Shown: one piece after another, positions 47,915 through 60,190 of the stretch
How the letters are laid out: each line of letters starts with the position of its first letter
Numbering within the stretch: position 1 is the first letter of the stretch
Source: Norana najaformis
Taxonomy: Eukaryota > Annelida > Clitellata > Crassiclitellata > Hormogastridae
Length of the DNA: 64,000 nt
Direction of reading: 5' to 3'
NCBI GenBank assembly: GCA_964023275.1
Contig: OZ029913.1
Span: 52,220,144-52,284,143, forward strand
Notes under the pieces: generated by a model
The model's input: the letters and a program-made list of their open reading frames with translations, nothing else
Database searches by the model: none
What the model was told of the DNA's origin: nothing
Made by a program: the position numbers and the translations under genes

Positions 47915-50416
47915 TGTATGTATGTATGTATATATATATATATATTTGCATGTATGTATGGATGTACATGTATTTAGCTATGTATATGATTTTGGCGTTT
48001 GTTATTAATATTAACACAAGTATTGCCATTCTGTTTGGCTGTTTGCTGTTAGTAGAACTGAAAAAGAAATTGTGAAGCAGTTTCTTTTGTTTTCCGCTCA
48101 GGACTTGGAATAGTTCTCGTTTTGGTCGTTGGCATCGGATGGCGCTGTACTCCTGTGGGTCGTGAACCCTGCCACGCCTTTCTTCACCTGACTGACACTA
48201 CGTCGGATAGGGATGGACCCATCAGCTACGATACTGGCACTCAGAGAGCTCCACGCCTCATGCAGCGCAGTCGCAATCAGTGGTACGGAGGTAGGTGTTC
48301 AATATTGTCAAGTTCAATCGCCAGAGGAGCCACATGAGCTGCGGCACAATGTACGAACAAACGAATAAGTCATTGAACAAATCACCGAGTCACTGAGTCA
48401 GTAAATGAATGAATGAGTGAGTTAGTCAGTCAGTCAGTCAGTCAGTCAGTCAGTCAGTCAGTCAGTCAGTCAGTCAATGAGTCGGTCAGTGAAAAGACTC
48501 TTCCGTTGAACAGAATTAAAGAACACGAATATAACTATTAGACTACGATTATGTTAAAGACGATAAGAGATGATGACGATGATGATGATGACGATGATGA
48601 CGACGTCTGATTTATTCTCGAATTGACTTTACAATTTATTATGATGACTATTTTGTTACGATGATGACAGTACGAATACTTGTGATCAGCAAGGTTGATG
48701 CCTTGTTATAATGACGTCGATTATAACGATTACGATAATGATGACGGTAATGACGCTGATGATGATGACGACGATGACCACTACGATGTGTAGACGACAA
48801 CATCAAGTGCCTTAGCCATGCATTAGGCCTAATATTTTGATAAACTCCTATCTTGTTTTGTTTTCTCGTTGATACTATTGCGTTCAGATTACTTCTGTAT
48901 GGGTCCGGTAAGCGCTTCTTTGAAGCGGTTCTTATGAGGCGCTAAACAAATTCTTAGATTCATACATAACAATGACGACGACTATGCTGGTGCATGCTTG
49001 ATTAAAATTGATTGCATTGATGGAACAAATCTGCAACGATGATGATGACGATGATGCGATTCTGATTAAGATGATGATGGTGATGCGTATTTAACTTCTG
49101 CTTCGTTGTTAGGTTTCTTATATCCGGAGTTTCGTTATGTCACTCCTCCACCGTCTTATTCGACATCAATGCAACAATACAGGCAACAGACGGTGCAGCA
49201 GGATACAGCGGACAGAGACAGGACCAACTTCGGCAACATCAGCATCAGCAGCCTCGACAACCTCAGCAGCTTGCCCAGCTCTCCTCCTCCAACCTATCGA
49301 TCAAGAGCCGCCGGTCGTATCCGACCGTCTCTCAGCGGGGTCATGGCCCTGTCATGCACGACCTCCGATGACCTGCCTCCGCCCTACCGCAACAGTTCTA
49401 CGGCGTCCAGCCTCGATCGATTGGCAGACGTAGAAGAAATCATGGAGTCTGGAGCCTCAGCGCCAGTCTCTACTACGCCTGCTACTTTTGAACCCACCAC
49501 AAGCGATGACCATTGTCAAGCGCCTGATCCTTCTTCTTACCCACAGGAGGGTGGAGTCGTCGCTGACCTGGCCACGCCTACAGCCCACGTGACCAATCAA
49601 ACAGAAGTAAAGATGAGGGCAAGTTTTTCATTGGTTCCAGAAGATGTACCTGAAGTGTTGCCTTCCGTGCGCAGTATTGTACAGAGTTTTGAATACCTTG
49701 CAAAAACTAAGAGTACAAAAGATCATTCGGAGAAGGTCGGTCAGTCGTCCAATGCCAATGACCACCTTCACAATTTCTGCAGTCTTTCTGGTGCTATTGA
49801 TTCTACAGATTTAGCATCTGATCAAAACTTCGACGATGAAGGTCAACTTCGGATTCACCAAAGATCTGCCAAACCTTTTCCAGCTGAACAGTCGCATTCT
49901 CAAAACAGAACAGACGACGACGACGATTTGTGTTCAGTCAGCCAATCGCCAAAGACTTCATTCAGTATCAACCAATCAAATGCTACAATTAGCGTTGAGG
50001 GGTTCTGTTCATTTGACCATTCATCTAACGTTCAATCTGATAACGACCAATCGCATGTTAGAATTTCAATGAGAGATGTAGATTCGTGTTCTGTCTATCT
50101 ATTCCCAGACAATCCATCCACAAGCAACCAATCACAAGCTAGTTCCACAGCATCTACCAACAGGTCAGATTTAGGTTGCCAATCACCACCGACTTCATCT
50201 GGCAACCTCACTACTAACGCATATGCTGTTAGCCAATCGCAAGCCGAAACAGCTGCTGCTTTCTGTTTTTGTGGCCAATCACGGAACAGCAGGCCTATCC
50301 AAATATTGCAAGCTGCCAATCATTTCCAAGTTTCGAGTAGCAGCAACCAATCATATCACGACTTCAGTAGAAGTCAATCATTAGACGATCATGAAATCGG
50401 TGAATCGGGCATCTGA
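43161..50416 (+). CDS. Two-helix membrane protein with four PPxY motifs
   Basis: Three exons, 43161-43707, 48102-48290 and 49113-50416, with GT-AG borders and phase 1 at both junctions, giving 679 aa. An in-frame TAG at 43137 precedes the first ATG. The N-terminal 130 residues are Pro-rich, with PPDY at 79-82. A Cys cluster (CSACCLRC, 127-134) suggests palmitoylation. Helix 1 is at about 142-165 and helix 2 at 174-196, spanning the exon 1/2 junction. PPSY (258-261), PPTY (304-307) and PPPY (334-337) follow. PPxY motifs bind WW domains, for example of NEDD4-type ubiquitin ligases, so an adaptor role at membranes is possible. Small two-helix PY proteins such as TMEM51 share the general layout, but no family assignment is made. 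The tail from about 400 on is Ser/Asn/Gln-rich, with recurring NQS steps. Confidence 0.85.
43755..43865 (+). repeat. tRNA-derived SINE fragment
   Basis: tRNA-like head (gcgcgttagtctagtggtta, then ccgagaggctgggcttcat) shortly after exon 1 of the membrane-protein gene. The B box is degraded. Confidence 0.5.
43990..44352. repeat. Purine-rich (GGAA)n/(GAAAAGAAG)n satellite
   Basis: About 360 bp of ggaaggaa and gaagaaaagaaggaag units in intron 1 of the membrane-protein gene. Long open frames in this stretch are repeat artefacts. Confidence 0.9.
44720..44852. repeat. (GA)n/(GACA)n microsatellite
   Basis: gagaga runs interrupted by gtaa at regular steps, flanked by gacagacaga. Located in intron 1 of the membrane-protein gene. 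Confidence 0.9.
45475..46852. repeat. 20-bp minisatellite array, about 69 units
   Basis: The unit acattcaacctcaaccagac is repeated head to tail for about 1.38 kb in intron 1 of the membrane-protein gene. Two positions vary (cctc/cttc and ccag/cctg). Their order recurs every nine units between 45601 and 46140. A 2-bp deletion shifts the register near 46660. Confidence 0.95.
47819..47968. repeat. (GTAT)n microsatellite
   Basis: Long tgtatgtatgta run ending in tatatata, just before exon 2 of the membrane-protein gene. Confidence 0.9.
48418..48478. repeat. (AGTC)n microsatellite
   Basis: About 13 uninterrupted cagt units in intron 2 of the membrane-protein gene. Degenerate gatgatgac runs continue to about 49080. 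Confidence 0.9.
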
Positions 50417-52180
50417 TGATTAACAAGTCAGTTCGGGCATTTAAACCAAAACCGACTGTTTGGAAGTTTAAATAAGGGTATTCAATGAGCTGTGACAAGC
50501 TTGATTCTCTTCCTATAACAAGTATAATTTGACACGTAAGCCTATAATTTTATCCTGTGTTCAATTTGTGCTTATATGCAGGTACACAGTTTGTCTACGA
50601 ATAGGCCTAAGTTCTTTCGATATTTTTATAGGTAGATTTTATGAAATAATTTTCATCAAAATCAATTTTTAAGAAAATTATCCTAAAGTCTGCGTTGAAC
50701 TAAGTTTATGGTGTAACTGTGCGTTGAAGACTAGTTTTATTGGCTTAGCCAATTATACAGGGCTAAATGGGAAGGTCCAAGCGCTGATATTTCCCAGTCT
50801 CCGTATCTTTCACGCCACTCAAACTGTTCCAAGGGTCACAGCGCTATATAAATCTGTGTATCGTCGGCGCACTAATCCAACCGGACTCAAAAGTGATCGG
50901 TTATGCGGCTGACTGGTGAAATGAAGATTGTACATAATATAGGCTGAACGCAAAAGACACGAGAATTCGTCCATCGTTTACATACGAAGACGTCGTCAAA
51001 TTATATCTATTCTTAATATTTAATTTATTCAGATTAATCTCTGTTTGCTTTTATAGTCAGGATCGAATATGAGATTAACCCAATTCATAACTAATATTAA
51101 TTTAATTGCATGGCTATCCTATAGCTATGCAATGCTTCTGCTCTACATAAATTTCAAACGAACAGTAGCGCAGTATAAGTAAGGCGGTGCCTGTTCCATC
51201 TATTCTTGTATTATTATGCAGGGTAGTGGTCGTCAAAAAATTGAGTGTCCATTACTTCTTGCAAAGGAAACTGCGTTACCATACTTCAGACGCAAGGTTT
51301 GCCGTTGACAAGAAGTCAACAATCCGAAAAAAAACAGAGCACTGGCTGCACAATTTAGCTGTTCAAGCGAACCATTTAAGATGCACTCCAGGCGCAATCA
51401 GCAACGATGCGAGAAGAAGAACTTCTTGGAAAGCTGTCGCGAAGACCCTGCGCCAAAAACACATGGCTCAATTTCTATTCAACTTCGTAGACTCCCGTGA
51501 ATGTCTCCTGATAAAAGAGAGAAGACTGCAGCCACAGATTCGCAGTCGCAGCAGACTTGTCACTGGCATCGATTGACTGGTCTTGCGTCAATTAATTATC
51601 CATGCATGACTGCAGGGGATTCTTTCCTCTTCACACGCTGAATGTTATGCATTTCAGATGCCAGTCAGTCAGTGGCACAAGGGAGCTTCGATTGTTATTG
51701 TTATTGTTAGCTATGCTGAAGGACGAACGAATATAAAGGAAGTTAATGGGAAATGTCGAGTGCAGGCAGAGAAACACTTTGTCTGTTAGCTGGAATACCA
51801 CTGAAGACAATTCCTGGTCAAGTGAGACTAAAGTCGAAATGAACTAGAGCTATAAATATCCAAGCAAGGACAGCTCTACAAGACGTCCGTTTTATGGCAC
51901 AGCAAGACTTTAATTTGCTTACGAGGCCTACATGTAGGTGATTGCGTCAACCCTTATTTAGACACTAAAACCAGCTTGTCTGAAAACAAGAACCATAGAT
52001 TTAATGTGGCCAAAGAACAGTATCTACTAGCAAACTTTAAGTTTTGGCGCCCACCATTAACTAAGTCAAAATAAGCGGTTCCCGTGACAGCTTTCGTAGG
52101 GCGCTGTAGAAATCTCGAGTTTTACGTTCACGATGTTCATCAAAAACAAAAACTTCGTCTATAAACAAAAGTGCTGATCA
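50417..52180. other. 3' flank of the membrane-protein gene
   Basis: No gene is recognised. A repeat scrap with agcgctatataaatc lies near 50845. The open frame 51187-51576 encodes a basic peptide of unknown kind without supporting signals. Confidence 0.5.
52098..52172 (+). repeat. Dispersed 85-bp repeat, copy 2
   Basis: Carries the same blocks as 27475-27560: gggcgctgtagaaatctcga, cgatgttcatcaaaaa and aacttcgtctataaacaaaa. It is followed at once by a minisatellite. Confidence 0.75.
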
Positions 52181-52187
52181 TTCATAC

Positions 52188-52325
52188 CCTCGAACGAAAG
52201 GCCAAAAGGGTCGTACGAAAGGCCAAAGGGTCGAACGAAAGGTCAAAAGGGTCGTACGAAAGGCCAAATGGTCGAACGAAAGGCCAAAGGGTCGAACGAA
52301 AGGCCAAAAGGGTCGAAAGCAAAAG
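52188..52325. repeat. 19-20-bp minisatellite
   Basis: About seven copies of ggtcgaacgaaaggccaaaa with gtacg/gaacg variants. Confidence 0.9.
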
Positions 52326-52539
52326 CCGGACTGACTTAGCATCACACACGTCTGGTTGAAGGTTGGCGTTTCCCGCTAGACAACTGACTCTCCGACTGTA
52401 GCCACAGATAGCATTCTAACCTTACTTCCAACATGTGACATTGCAACAATGTATGTATGTATGTATGCATGCATGAATGTATTCACATGTATGTATGCAT
52501 GTATATATGTATGTACACATGTATGTATATCTCCTTCTC

Positions 52540-53165
52540 TTCCTCAGTCCGTGATCTAGGAGTAATTTTGGATCAGGAACTTACTCTGAAGAAGCATGTG
52601 AATAATGTCTGTCGAACGTGTTTCTACCATCTGCGTCAACTGCGCACTATCCGCCACTCTCTCACGACCCAGGCTGCTACCATTCTGGTCCATGCATTTT
52701 TTATTTGTTCCAGGATTGACTACGGCAATGCTGTCTTTGCTGGCTTGAGTCTCTCCTGCATATCGCAACTGCAATCTGTCTTGCACGCTGCTGCTCGTCT
52801 GATCGGAGGTATCCCTAAGTTTGGCCACATCTCTTCTTACATTTCAGAGGAGCTTCACTGGCTGCCTATCCAGGAGCGCATAAAATTTAAAATCCTGGCT
52901 CTTGTACATAACTTCGTTCGGCGGTACGGGGTGACTTGCTTGTCCCATCGGTCCGAACACCTACGACCCAGCGCAGAAGTTTTGCTGTGGTTGGTCCCGC
53001 TTTTTGGAAAGGGCTTCCTAATGACCTACGCCAGGAACTTCTTAGTCTATCTCCCCCTCTTTTCCGCAAGCGCTTGAAGACCTTCCTATTTCCCAGTGCT
53101 TCTGGGTTGTCGGGCCGGGAGCGCCTCTGAGGAGTTTACCTCGAAGTGGCGCTTTATGCATTTTT
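52540..53165 (+). mobile_element. CR1-clade LINE, C-terminal fragment
   Basis: Translation shows the usual CR1 order: SVRDLGVILDQELTLKKHV, CRTCFYHLRQLRTIRHSL, HAFFICSRIDYGNAVFAG, LQSVLHAAARLIGG, ELHWLPIQERIKFK. After a frameshift near 52930, PAFWKGLPNDLRQ and FRKRLKTFLF follow. The 3' end (ggcgctttatgc, then attacattacat) is typical of such elements. It is 5' truncated and dead. Confidence 0.88.
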
Positions 53166-53375
53166 GATTACATTACATATGTATGTAGGTGTATTTATGT
53201 ATTTATGCATTTATGTACGTATACATGCTTATATACATATGTATGATAATGTATGTATGTATGTATGTTTGTATGCATGCATCTAAATACCTAATATAGC
53301 GCCTCTTAGGTAACTCACAAAAGCGCTGAATCATTCTTTTGCATTCATTCGCTACCAAATGGCTGACGTCAGGAA

Positions 53376-53410
53376 CTGATGATGATGATGATGATATCGA
53401 TGATGATATC

Positions 53411-53452
<42 letters not shown>

Positions 53453-53580
53453 ATCGATGATGATGATATCGATGATGACGATGATGATGATGATGGTGGT
53501 GGTGATGATGATGTTGATGATGATGATGGTGGTGATGATGATGATGTTGATGATGATGATGGTGGTGATGATGATGGTGT
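53376..53580. repeat. (GAT)n microsatellite
   Basis: gatgatgat runs with atatcgat and ggtggt interruptions. Open frames here are artefacts. Confidence 0.9.
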
Positions 53581-54604
53581 GGCTTTCTATAATATCAACA
53601 GCGAAAGGGAAGCAAATGGAAGGAGTTCTAAAACAGAGTTTGACGGAGTGATTGACCGAAGTGGATCATTGGCTGACCTATATTAGATGCTGGCTGGGAA
53701 GAGGGACTGAACGCCTACTACAGAAACCGGATCTTCAAGAAGGATGAAGCGGTGGAATACAATTCCCTTGGACCTGACATTTCCATTACGCTCTTCCGAC
53801 AAACACGGCTGCTGCTGCTGGAGTAGGAAGCGGAGTGGCTGGAAAAGACATGCTCGCTGGACCAACGGATGAGAACGACACCAACCTTATTGAAGTTTAA
53901 GAGGATAGGCTCAGGCCTACGTAAAATAGGGCCTACATTTCTTAGGTAGAACAACCGTTAATGACCCCTTAATCAATAGGCCTACTGTGGATTGTTATGA
54001 GTTCACTGGCCTCATAGATAGGGTCGCCTTGTGTGCACCGTGCAATCTTTGCTTCATGGAAACCATTTCAGGTTACAACAGCTGCACTGAAACAACTAAC
54101 CTGAGCATTTCAAAGCCCTCTCATACTATATGTGAAACCCATGCATCATATCGGAATACCATGTATCCGTATCGTATGGTGATGATCCTCGACTGCAATG
54201 AGAGCATATATAACCCGCTGCAGAGATCTTGATATGCGAATTCAGACAGTGGCCCATCGAACTGAACTTGGATTCAGCGGTTTGAACTGAAACTGAACTG
54301 AAACTGAAACCCGGTTGTGCATTTTTAGAAATAAAAATATAAATTTATGCAGTTTTGTTTACAACAGTGTAATTACGCAAAAGTGAATCCAGGGAATCCA
54401 GAAATGCAAGAGGCTAAAACAGTCAGCGAGACCTATAGACAAAAACCGGGCGCCGACGAATTCCTTGGCTTTGCTTCATCAAGGAACGCCGCCACCCCTC
54501 CTCCCCCGCCTCCAGACATTTCGTGCTGACTCTGACGCCACGAATGATTTTGCGTTATCATGTTCAAACGCGTGGAATTTATATATGTATGTATGTGTCT
54601 GGCT

Positions 54605-54840
54605 AGTTATATAGCGCCTTTGAAGAACTTCACAAATGTGCTAAGAATGGCTAACAGTTCTAAAAATGTGAGACTTAATATGAGAAATGAAAGTGTTTCT
54701 TGAGCTCTTCTTTGTGTAAAGTGCGTATTTCCAGAGGCAGAATGCTCCAGAAGTCCGGTCCGATGCACAATAAAGCACGGTGTTCCCTCGTCGTCGTCGT
54801 ATGGGAATGCACGACCAGCAGGTCTCCATGGACCACTGAA
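54605..54840 (-). repeat. Decayed retroelement tail with gcgctatata motif
   Basis: The plus strand shows tatatagcgcctttgaagaa, then cttcacaaatgtgc, then tccagaggcagaatgctcca. This is the inverse of the aggcgctatataaat tail that recurs at 36790, 45082, 50840 and 60973. Similar scraps occur at 2225 and 53290. Confidence 0.55.
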
Positions 54841-55482
54841 CGCATATATGTATGTACGCATCTATAGTAGCGCCTTCAACTTTGCCAGCATGCCCATGTG
54901 GAACCCATATAGGACCCATATTCCCACATGGGACCCTTATAGAGCCCATATGGTCCCAACAAACGTTTATGGGCATACTGGCAGGGAAAGAACCTCTCAA
55001 AGGATCTGGGCAGCGAGACCACCCGCACGGATAGGTGTGTTTTCTAAATGTATGATGTGTCGGTTATATAGGAAATATTTGTGCCTGAGAATAACATAAT
55101 TTACAGGCAAAATAATTGCATGCAGAAAATCAATTTCTTATAGATATGACTGGCAATTACAGATTGAAAAGTTTCGCAAAAGCGTGCATGCTGTCTCCTG
55201 AAGTCCCATTCAAGAAGCCGGGAATTATATTCCGTCCTTTTACAGACTTCACAAAAGAGACATCCCTGAAAGAATGAATAGTCGATTTTTACCTGCAGAA
55301 CTGCATTGGCTTTGAATTGCGATCGTTCGTGGCTTCGAATATAATAGGAAAACAGGAAGCTTCAAGACTTTCTATTATTAGTCTGTAAAATTGCCTTACG
55401 TTTGTGTAGGTCTAGGCCTATCGGCTGTCGATATTACTAGTCTTAGAGGAGCCCTACAGATGGCATAGTGTTAGGCCGGGAC

Positions 55483-55508
55483 CAAGGAGCCTCACGTGAG
55501 GCTCCTTG
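55483..55508. repeat. Perfect 26-bp palindrome with central CACGTG
   Basis: The half site caaggagcctcac is followed directly by its exact reverse complement, with no spacer. The centre is an E-box (cacgtg). Confidence 0.9.
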
Positions 55509-55854
55509 AGGCTCACAGGCCAAGGAATCGCAATAACCAATAACCGGATTGTTTGGGGATCTGTTTCGTTGTTACGAAGGCTGTGAAGCAACATCGGCAG
55601 CAAATCGGAGACTTTGGCGAGTGCTCTCAACACCTGGCTCTGGCTTTATCGATGCTTCACTGTTGATTACACTTAGTGCCTAGTGCCTCTGTTGTCTCCA
55701 GCAGCAGTGCCACGTTTTACAGTTACACTGATACAGAGGCAGCCAGTTCCAAATGTGTATCTTGAGTATTCGATACTCGAGTATTGATAGTCGATTATTT
55801 TTGAATTGATTCCGGGAGTAAACTACATGAAACGACGCAGGCAAATGACCAGAA

Positions 55855-55983
<129 letters not shown>

Positions 55984-56601
55984 AGAGAAACCACGGCTCC
56001 ATCTTACAGACAGTATTTACTTATAACTGAAAAGAGACCGTTTTGAAGGACTAGATGATTTATATCACAGAGAAAGTTACTTCGGAGACACATGGAACTT
56101 CAAATAAAAGAGTCGAGAAAATATCGAACCAAGTGGGAACATTAGCGGTCATTTTGTTCACTGTGGGGCTGAAAACATCAAGGGCAAAGGTGAAAGAGGA
56201 AGAGACACAAGAAATTGTGCCTAGGGAGAGCTAGGGACACGCAGCATACGGTAGCTTCATAACCTTCAGTATGGAGGAAGTTCACTGAATACACAAGAAA
56301 TCCTCATCCGAAAACGAAAGTCTTCATCAAAGGATAAGTTTGGAAGCAAAGCCTTCGTGTATGCATCTGCTTGCTATGTGGACCTGTAGGCTTTATCAAA
56401 ACGATCAATAAACACTGACAACATGGAGGCTTATTAGATCGGTCTTGTTGCATATGCTTCTATTTTAAACTGTTGTCTCTGAACTGCTGGATGGCGTAAT
56501 ATGCCTCTGTTGGTTTATACTTGCTCGTGTGGCCTGCAGACCTCCATCTGTTTATTCTCATTCTCTCTGTCTCTGCGTGTGTCTGGCTGAATTTCTCTTC
56601 A

Positions 56602-56632
<31 letters not shown>

Positions 56633-56949
56633 CCAGAACCTATTTTTGTTGGCCTAATATCTGCCCACAAGATTTAGGTGAGTTTCTCGCACGACATAAG
56701 AAATTCTCCTTTTACTTAGCGACGACATTTATCTCTTCACGAGACAAGGTCAAGGTGACACAGTCCGTGTGAACGAAACAGAGTTCAACCCTCGATTCCA
56801 GCAACACGTGGCAGCTCCTGATATTTCAATCTAAAATCATGTTGGAAGCTATGTCCGCGACTCCGCATGCATCAGATATATTATAATCATTATAATAATT
56901 TCTTGGACTTTTTGCATAATTGTTTTGTACCACCCGCACGGATAGGTCT

Positions 56950-57110
56950 AGATATGCGACACGATGGTCTATTTAGTTAGAGCGTCGGGTCTATAATCCA
57001 ACGATTACAGGTTCGAGTCTGCTAAGCGGACTTCGTGTAACGACCCTGGGCGAGCTGTTTGCGTACAGGTGCCTATGTCATCAAAGAGTAACATAGTTTT
57101 ATTAGTTTTC
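56950..57110 (+). repeat. tRNA-derived SINE, family A (5' part)
   Basis: Head gcgacacgatggtctattta, then gattacaggttcgagtctgc, then the family body ccctgggcgagctgtttgcg. It matches the first half of 12660-12955 and is truncated after about 150 bp. Confidence 0.75.
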
Positions 57111-59600
57111 AGTTTAACCATTTTATTGGCGGAACATAAGCACCATTTTATCTCAGTAGCAACAGTCAGTACAAACTCAAAATTCACAATGATTGATGTA
57201 GAAGTCTAAAGGTCAGCCCTTTACAAAATTACTTTTACATTAGAAATAGAAAACTACTTAATCAAATTACTACTTCATAGCGCTGACCATACTAACGACT
57301 TCTAATTTCTTTAAATCGTTTAAGGAATTTGCCCTGTCTGGCTTTTCACCTGAAGATGTGATTCGTTTGACGAAGACGATTCCTCATATCGTCCATGTTC
57401 CAACAAGTTTCTTGCTTTTCAAGAGGCGACGAGCTTTAGCAAATATCTACGCGTTATTCCTTCTTAAGTTTTCCTGGATAAAGGCTGGAGATTTTGTTGG
57501 CGAGGACAGGCGGTCGCGAAGCCTGCGCCATGTTTGGTAGACGTCATCCCTTAGGCAACGGGGAAGTGAAGCGGACAATGGTCGGACGAACTTTGTCGCT
57601 CTTTCCACGTGGAATCCGATGTGATGTAGAAATGTCCGCAGGGTTTACTTACCTCGACAGCCAGAGACTCCTTGCAGAGACCTCTGTTGATCTCCCTCCT
57701 TGCGACGGTGGCCTTCAGCCGGTGATGGAGTACCGGCGCCAGAATGGAAGCAACTCGCGGTTCACTGTCCCTGCGTCCGCGACTCCGCGGTGCCTTGGAA
57801 TTCGTCTATTGCCGACGCAAATGGCTAGGAAAAAGAAATGAGCCCCTTCTCTAAGTTCCACTTTGGGACACGAGATTTTTAAATTCACATATACATAGAC
57901 CTAGCGCATAATATGCCAATGTATATCTGAATAATAAAAACTCAGACTTTATTTAGCCTTGCATGTATGTGTAGGGCTCTGTACGCATAAACAGATCTAC
58001 CACTACATGTCTACACAATTAACCATACCTGATCTTGAAAGTCTATCGTAAGATGACGCTCTGTAGACAGCCCCCCACCCCAATCGCCCTTACTAACCCA
58101 CTGACTTCCGTCCCGATGTTCGTGCCTCGCCTCGAAACTACGAGTCGAGGCGGCTTGGGAGGGTATACTGGGGTCCTCGTCACTTTTTCTGTACGTTGAT
58201 CCAAGGAGTTTAACTTAAATTGTTCTGGAGATTCTTTTACGGAACGACATCCAAGAGAAGCCGCCATTTGCAGACCGTTACCTTTACCTGTCGACTGTCA
58301 TCTTCGCCTTTACCTCTGCATGACGTAACCTATCAAATCCAACATTAAGCAACCGAGCCACCCTAACCCAAAGAGACAACACCTCGACAAGCGTAGGGCA
58401 TCCGCCTTTAAATGAGGTAAATAAGGTCCTAATTAAAGCGATTGCCTGTTTATCAGCCAATTATCCCTCACATACAGACCCTTCTAATTATGCATCCGGT
58501 TCAATGTATCTGATCTTGAGTTTAAAGTCGAAAGGGCATGCCAAGCAATTTCCCATGACGCAAAGGGATTCAAAGCGTGGTCCCAGTGGCACCCGACAGA
58601 TAGAACCAGAACGGGATGATATAATGGCGTCTCTTATGTTGGCATGAATCTAATCACAAATATGGGATGTCTAGCCAAAACGGCTGCTTGGCGCTGTGGC
58701 TACGATGCAGTGGCGGCCCCAGGATTGCTTGCGTGGGGGCGAGAGCATTTCCAGAGGGGCGCCACATTCTGGCAGCTCACTAAACATGGGTCTGGTCTGA
58801 GGGGCGCCTGCATATAACCAAGAGGAGCGGGGGCCAAGCCCATAGCTATACCAGCAACTGCTACGATGTATTAGCAAGAACAGTGATTTCAAAATCCCTG
58901 AGAGAATGACGGCAGGTATGACATCTATGGAATAGCAGGTCATTTTGACCAGCTCAACCCACCATCACTTCAGCCTCGGTAAATGAGCATCAACAACGCA
59001 AGTTGAGAACTTAAACACAGTGGCCTGTGTATGGTTGGGTTGCTTTAGTCGTGTTTCCTCTTCAGCAGAATGATCCTTTAGTAGTAGTTCCTCAGTTTAA
59101 CGACATCTTATGGCATCAAAGGCGGTTGACGTCGCCCTCCTCCTTTATCCAGGCTTGGGACTGGCACTACCCCTAAACAAGGCAGAGGCGGAGTTCGAAT
59201 GATTCTTCACTTCCGGACCATTTATTTATGTATCTGAGAAATTCCTGCTGAACCGCGTAAACAGGTTTCAACTTTTGACTTTGTCTTCTACCTTTTTAAT
59301 TACATACATACACGAGTTAGCTAAGTCGAAAAACAAACATTACATGGCTAAAAGTTACATGGCTAACAGCGTTGCCTTCGTCCTCTAAACAATGCATTCA
59401 TGGCCATTTGTTGTGTGCATCTGACCTGACTTAAAGTCGTGTACAGGGAGGTGTTTGAGATGATCTAAAATGCGCTATACGGAGATTTTATTACAATACA
59501 ATACAACTATAATCCTTCCTCTCTTGAGTCCACGGGCTAATGCCAGTTGATGTCAATCGCACCCCTCCACTTATTTGACCATCCAGGTGTTATCCATCCC
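57110..59600. other. Intergenic region without recognisable genes
   Basis: The open frame 57494-57841 encodes a non-repetitive basic peptide but has no recognised family. A MITE-like repeat lies at 58708-58860. Nothing else could be supported. Confidence 0.5.
58708..58860. mobile_element. Short MITE-like repeat, copy 2
   Basis: Begins cagtggcggccccaggattg. The interior (gggggcgagagcatttcc, gaggggcgcctgcatat) follows the same order as the copy at 15575-15737. The right end is less clear. Confidence 0.6.
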
Positions 59601-59606
59601 ACAAAT

Positions 59607-59652
59607 ATCATCATCGTCGTCGTCGTCATCATCATCATCGTCGTCGTCGTCG

Positions 59653-59719
<67 letters not shown>
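59607..59719. repeat. (ATC)n/(GTC)n microsatellite
   Basis: About 35 trinucleotide units. It creates long Ser, Ile or Asp open frames in different frames, none of which is a gene. Confidence 0.93.
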
Positions 59720-59749
59720 TGCTTTCCGTATACACTGCACAATTAATCG

Positions 59750-60045
59750 TTTTCCTCCAGACCTTCAAACTGGCCTGTCTGACCAAGATAGTCATTACCA
59801 CGGGCACTCCTACCTGTCTTCAATCACTAGTCGCTTCTTACATCTCTCCCCGCAGCCTGCGATCGTCGGGTACGGGTCTCTTGGCTGATCCACGATGCAG
59901 AACTGTCCTGCATTCTACGCCGCTGCCCCAAGGTGTGAAACTGACTACCAATGTTTCTTCGAAGCTCAAACTCTTTTTCTTCCTTCGAAAACCCCTTAAA
60001 ACAGTTTTTCTCACTGGCTTTCAAACGTCTCGATATCCAACTGCA
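59750..60045 (+). mobile_element. CR1/L2-like LINE, C-terminal fragment
   Basis: Translation shows TGTPTCLQSLVASYISPRSLRSS (a decayed form of APxYLxxLxxPYxPxRxLRS), then GLLADPRCRTVL and LKTVFLTGF. The fragment abuts the (ATC)n tract on its 5' side. Confidence 0.75.
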
Positions 60046-60117
60046 TTTCACCTGGCGACTGACTAACCGAACCACAGATTCGCTTTTTTGTGTGACTTTG
60101 CGTGTTAAAAATGTTCG

Positions 60118-60190
60118 TAATGATGATGATGATGATGTTGGTGGTGGTGGTGGTGATGATGATTATGATGTTGATGGTGATGATAACAGT
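60118..60190. repeat. (GAT)n/(GGT)n microsatellite
   Basis: Degenerate gatgatgat and ggtggtggt run. Confidence 0.9.

Noticed and set aside
51187..51576. 129-residue basic ORF as a gene
   Set aside because: No recognisable domain, no promoter or splice context, and it lies in repeat-rich flank sequence.
57494..57841. 115-residue ORF as a gene
   Set aside because: Non-repetitive but unrecognised, with no supporting signals; left as unresolved.
59537..60066. Poly-Ser, poly-Ile and poly-Asp ORFs
   Set aside because: They come from the (ATC)n microsatellite; only the downstream LINE remnant carries information.
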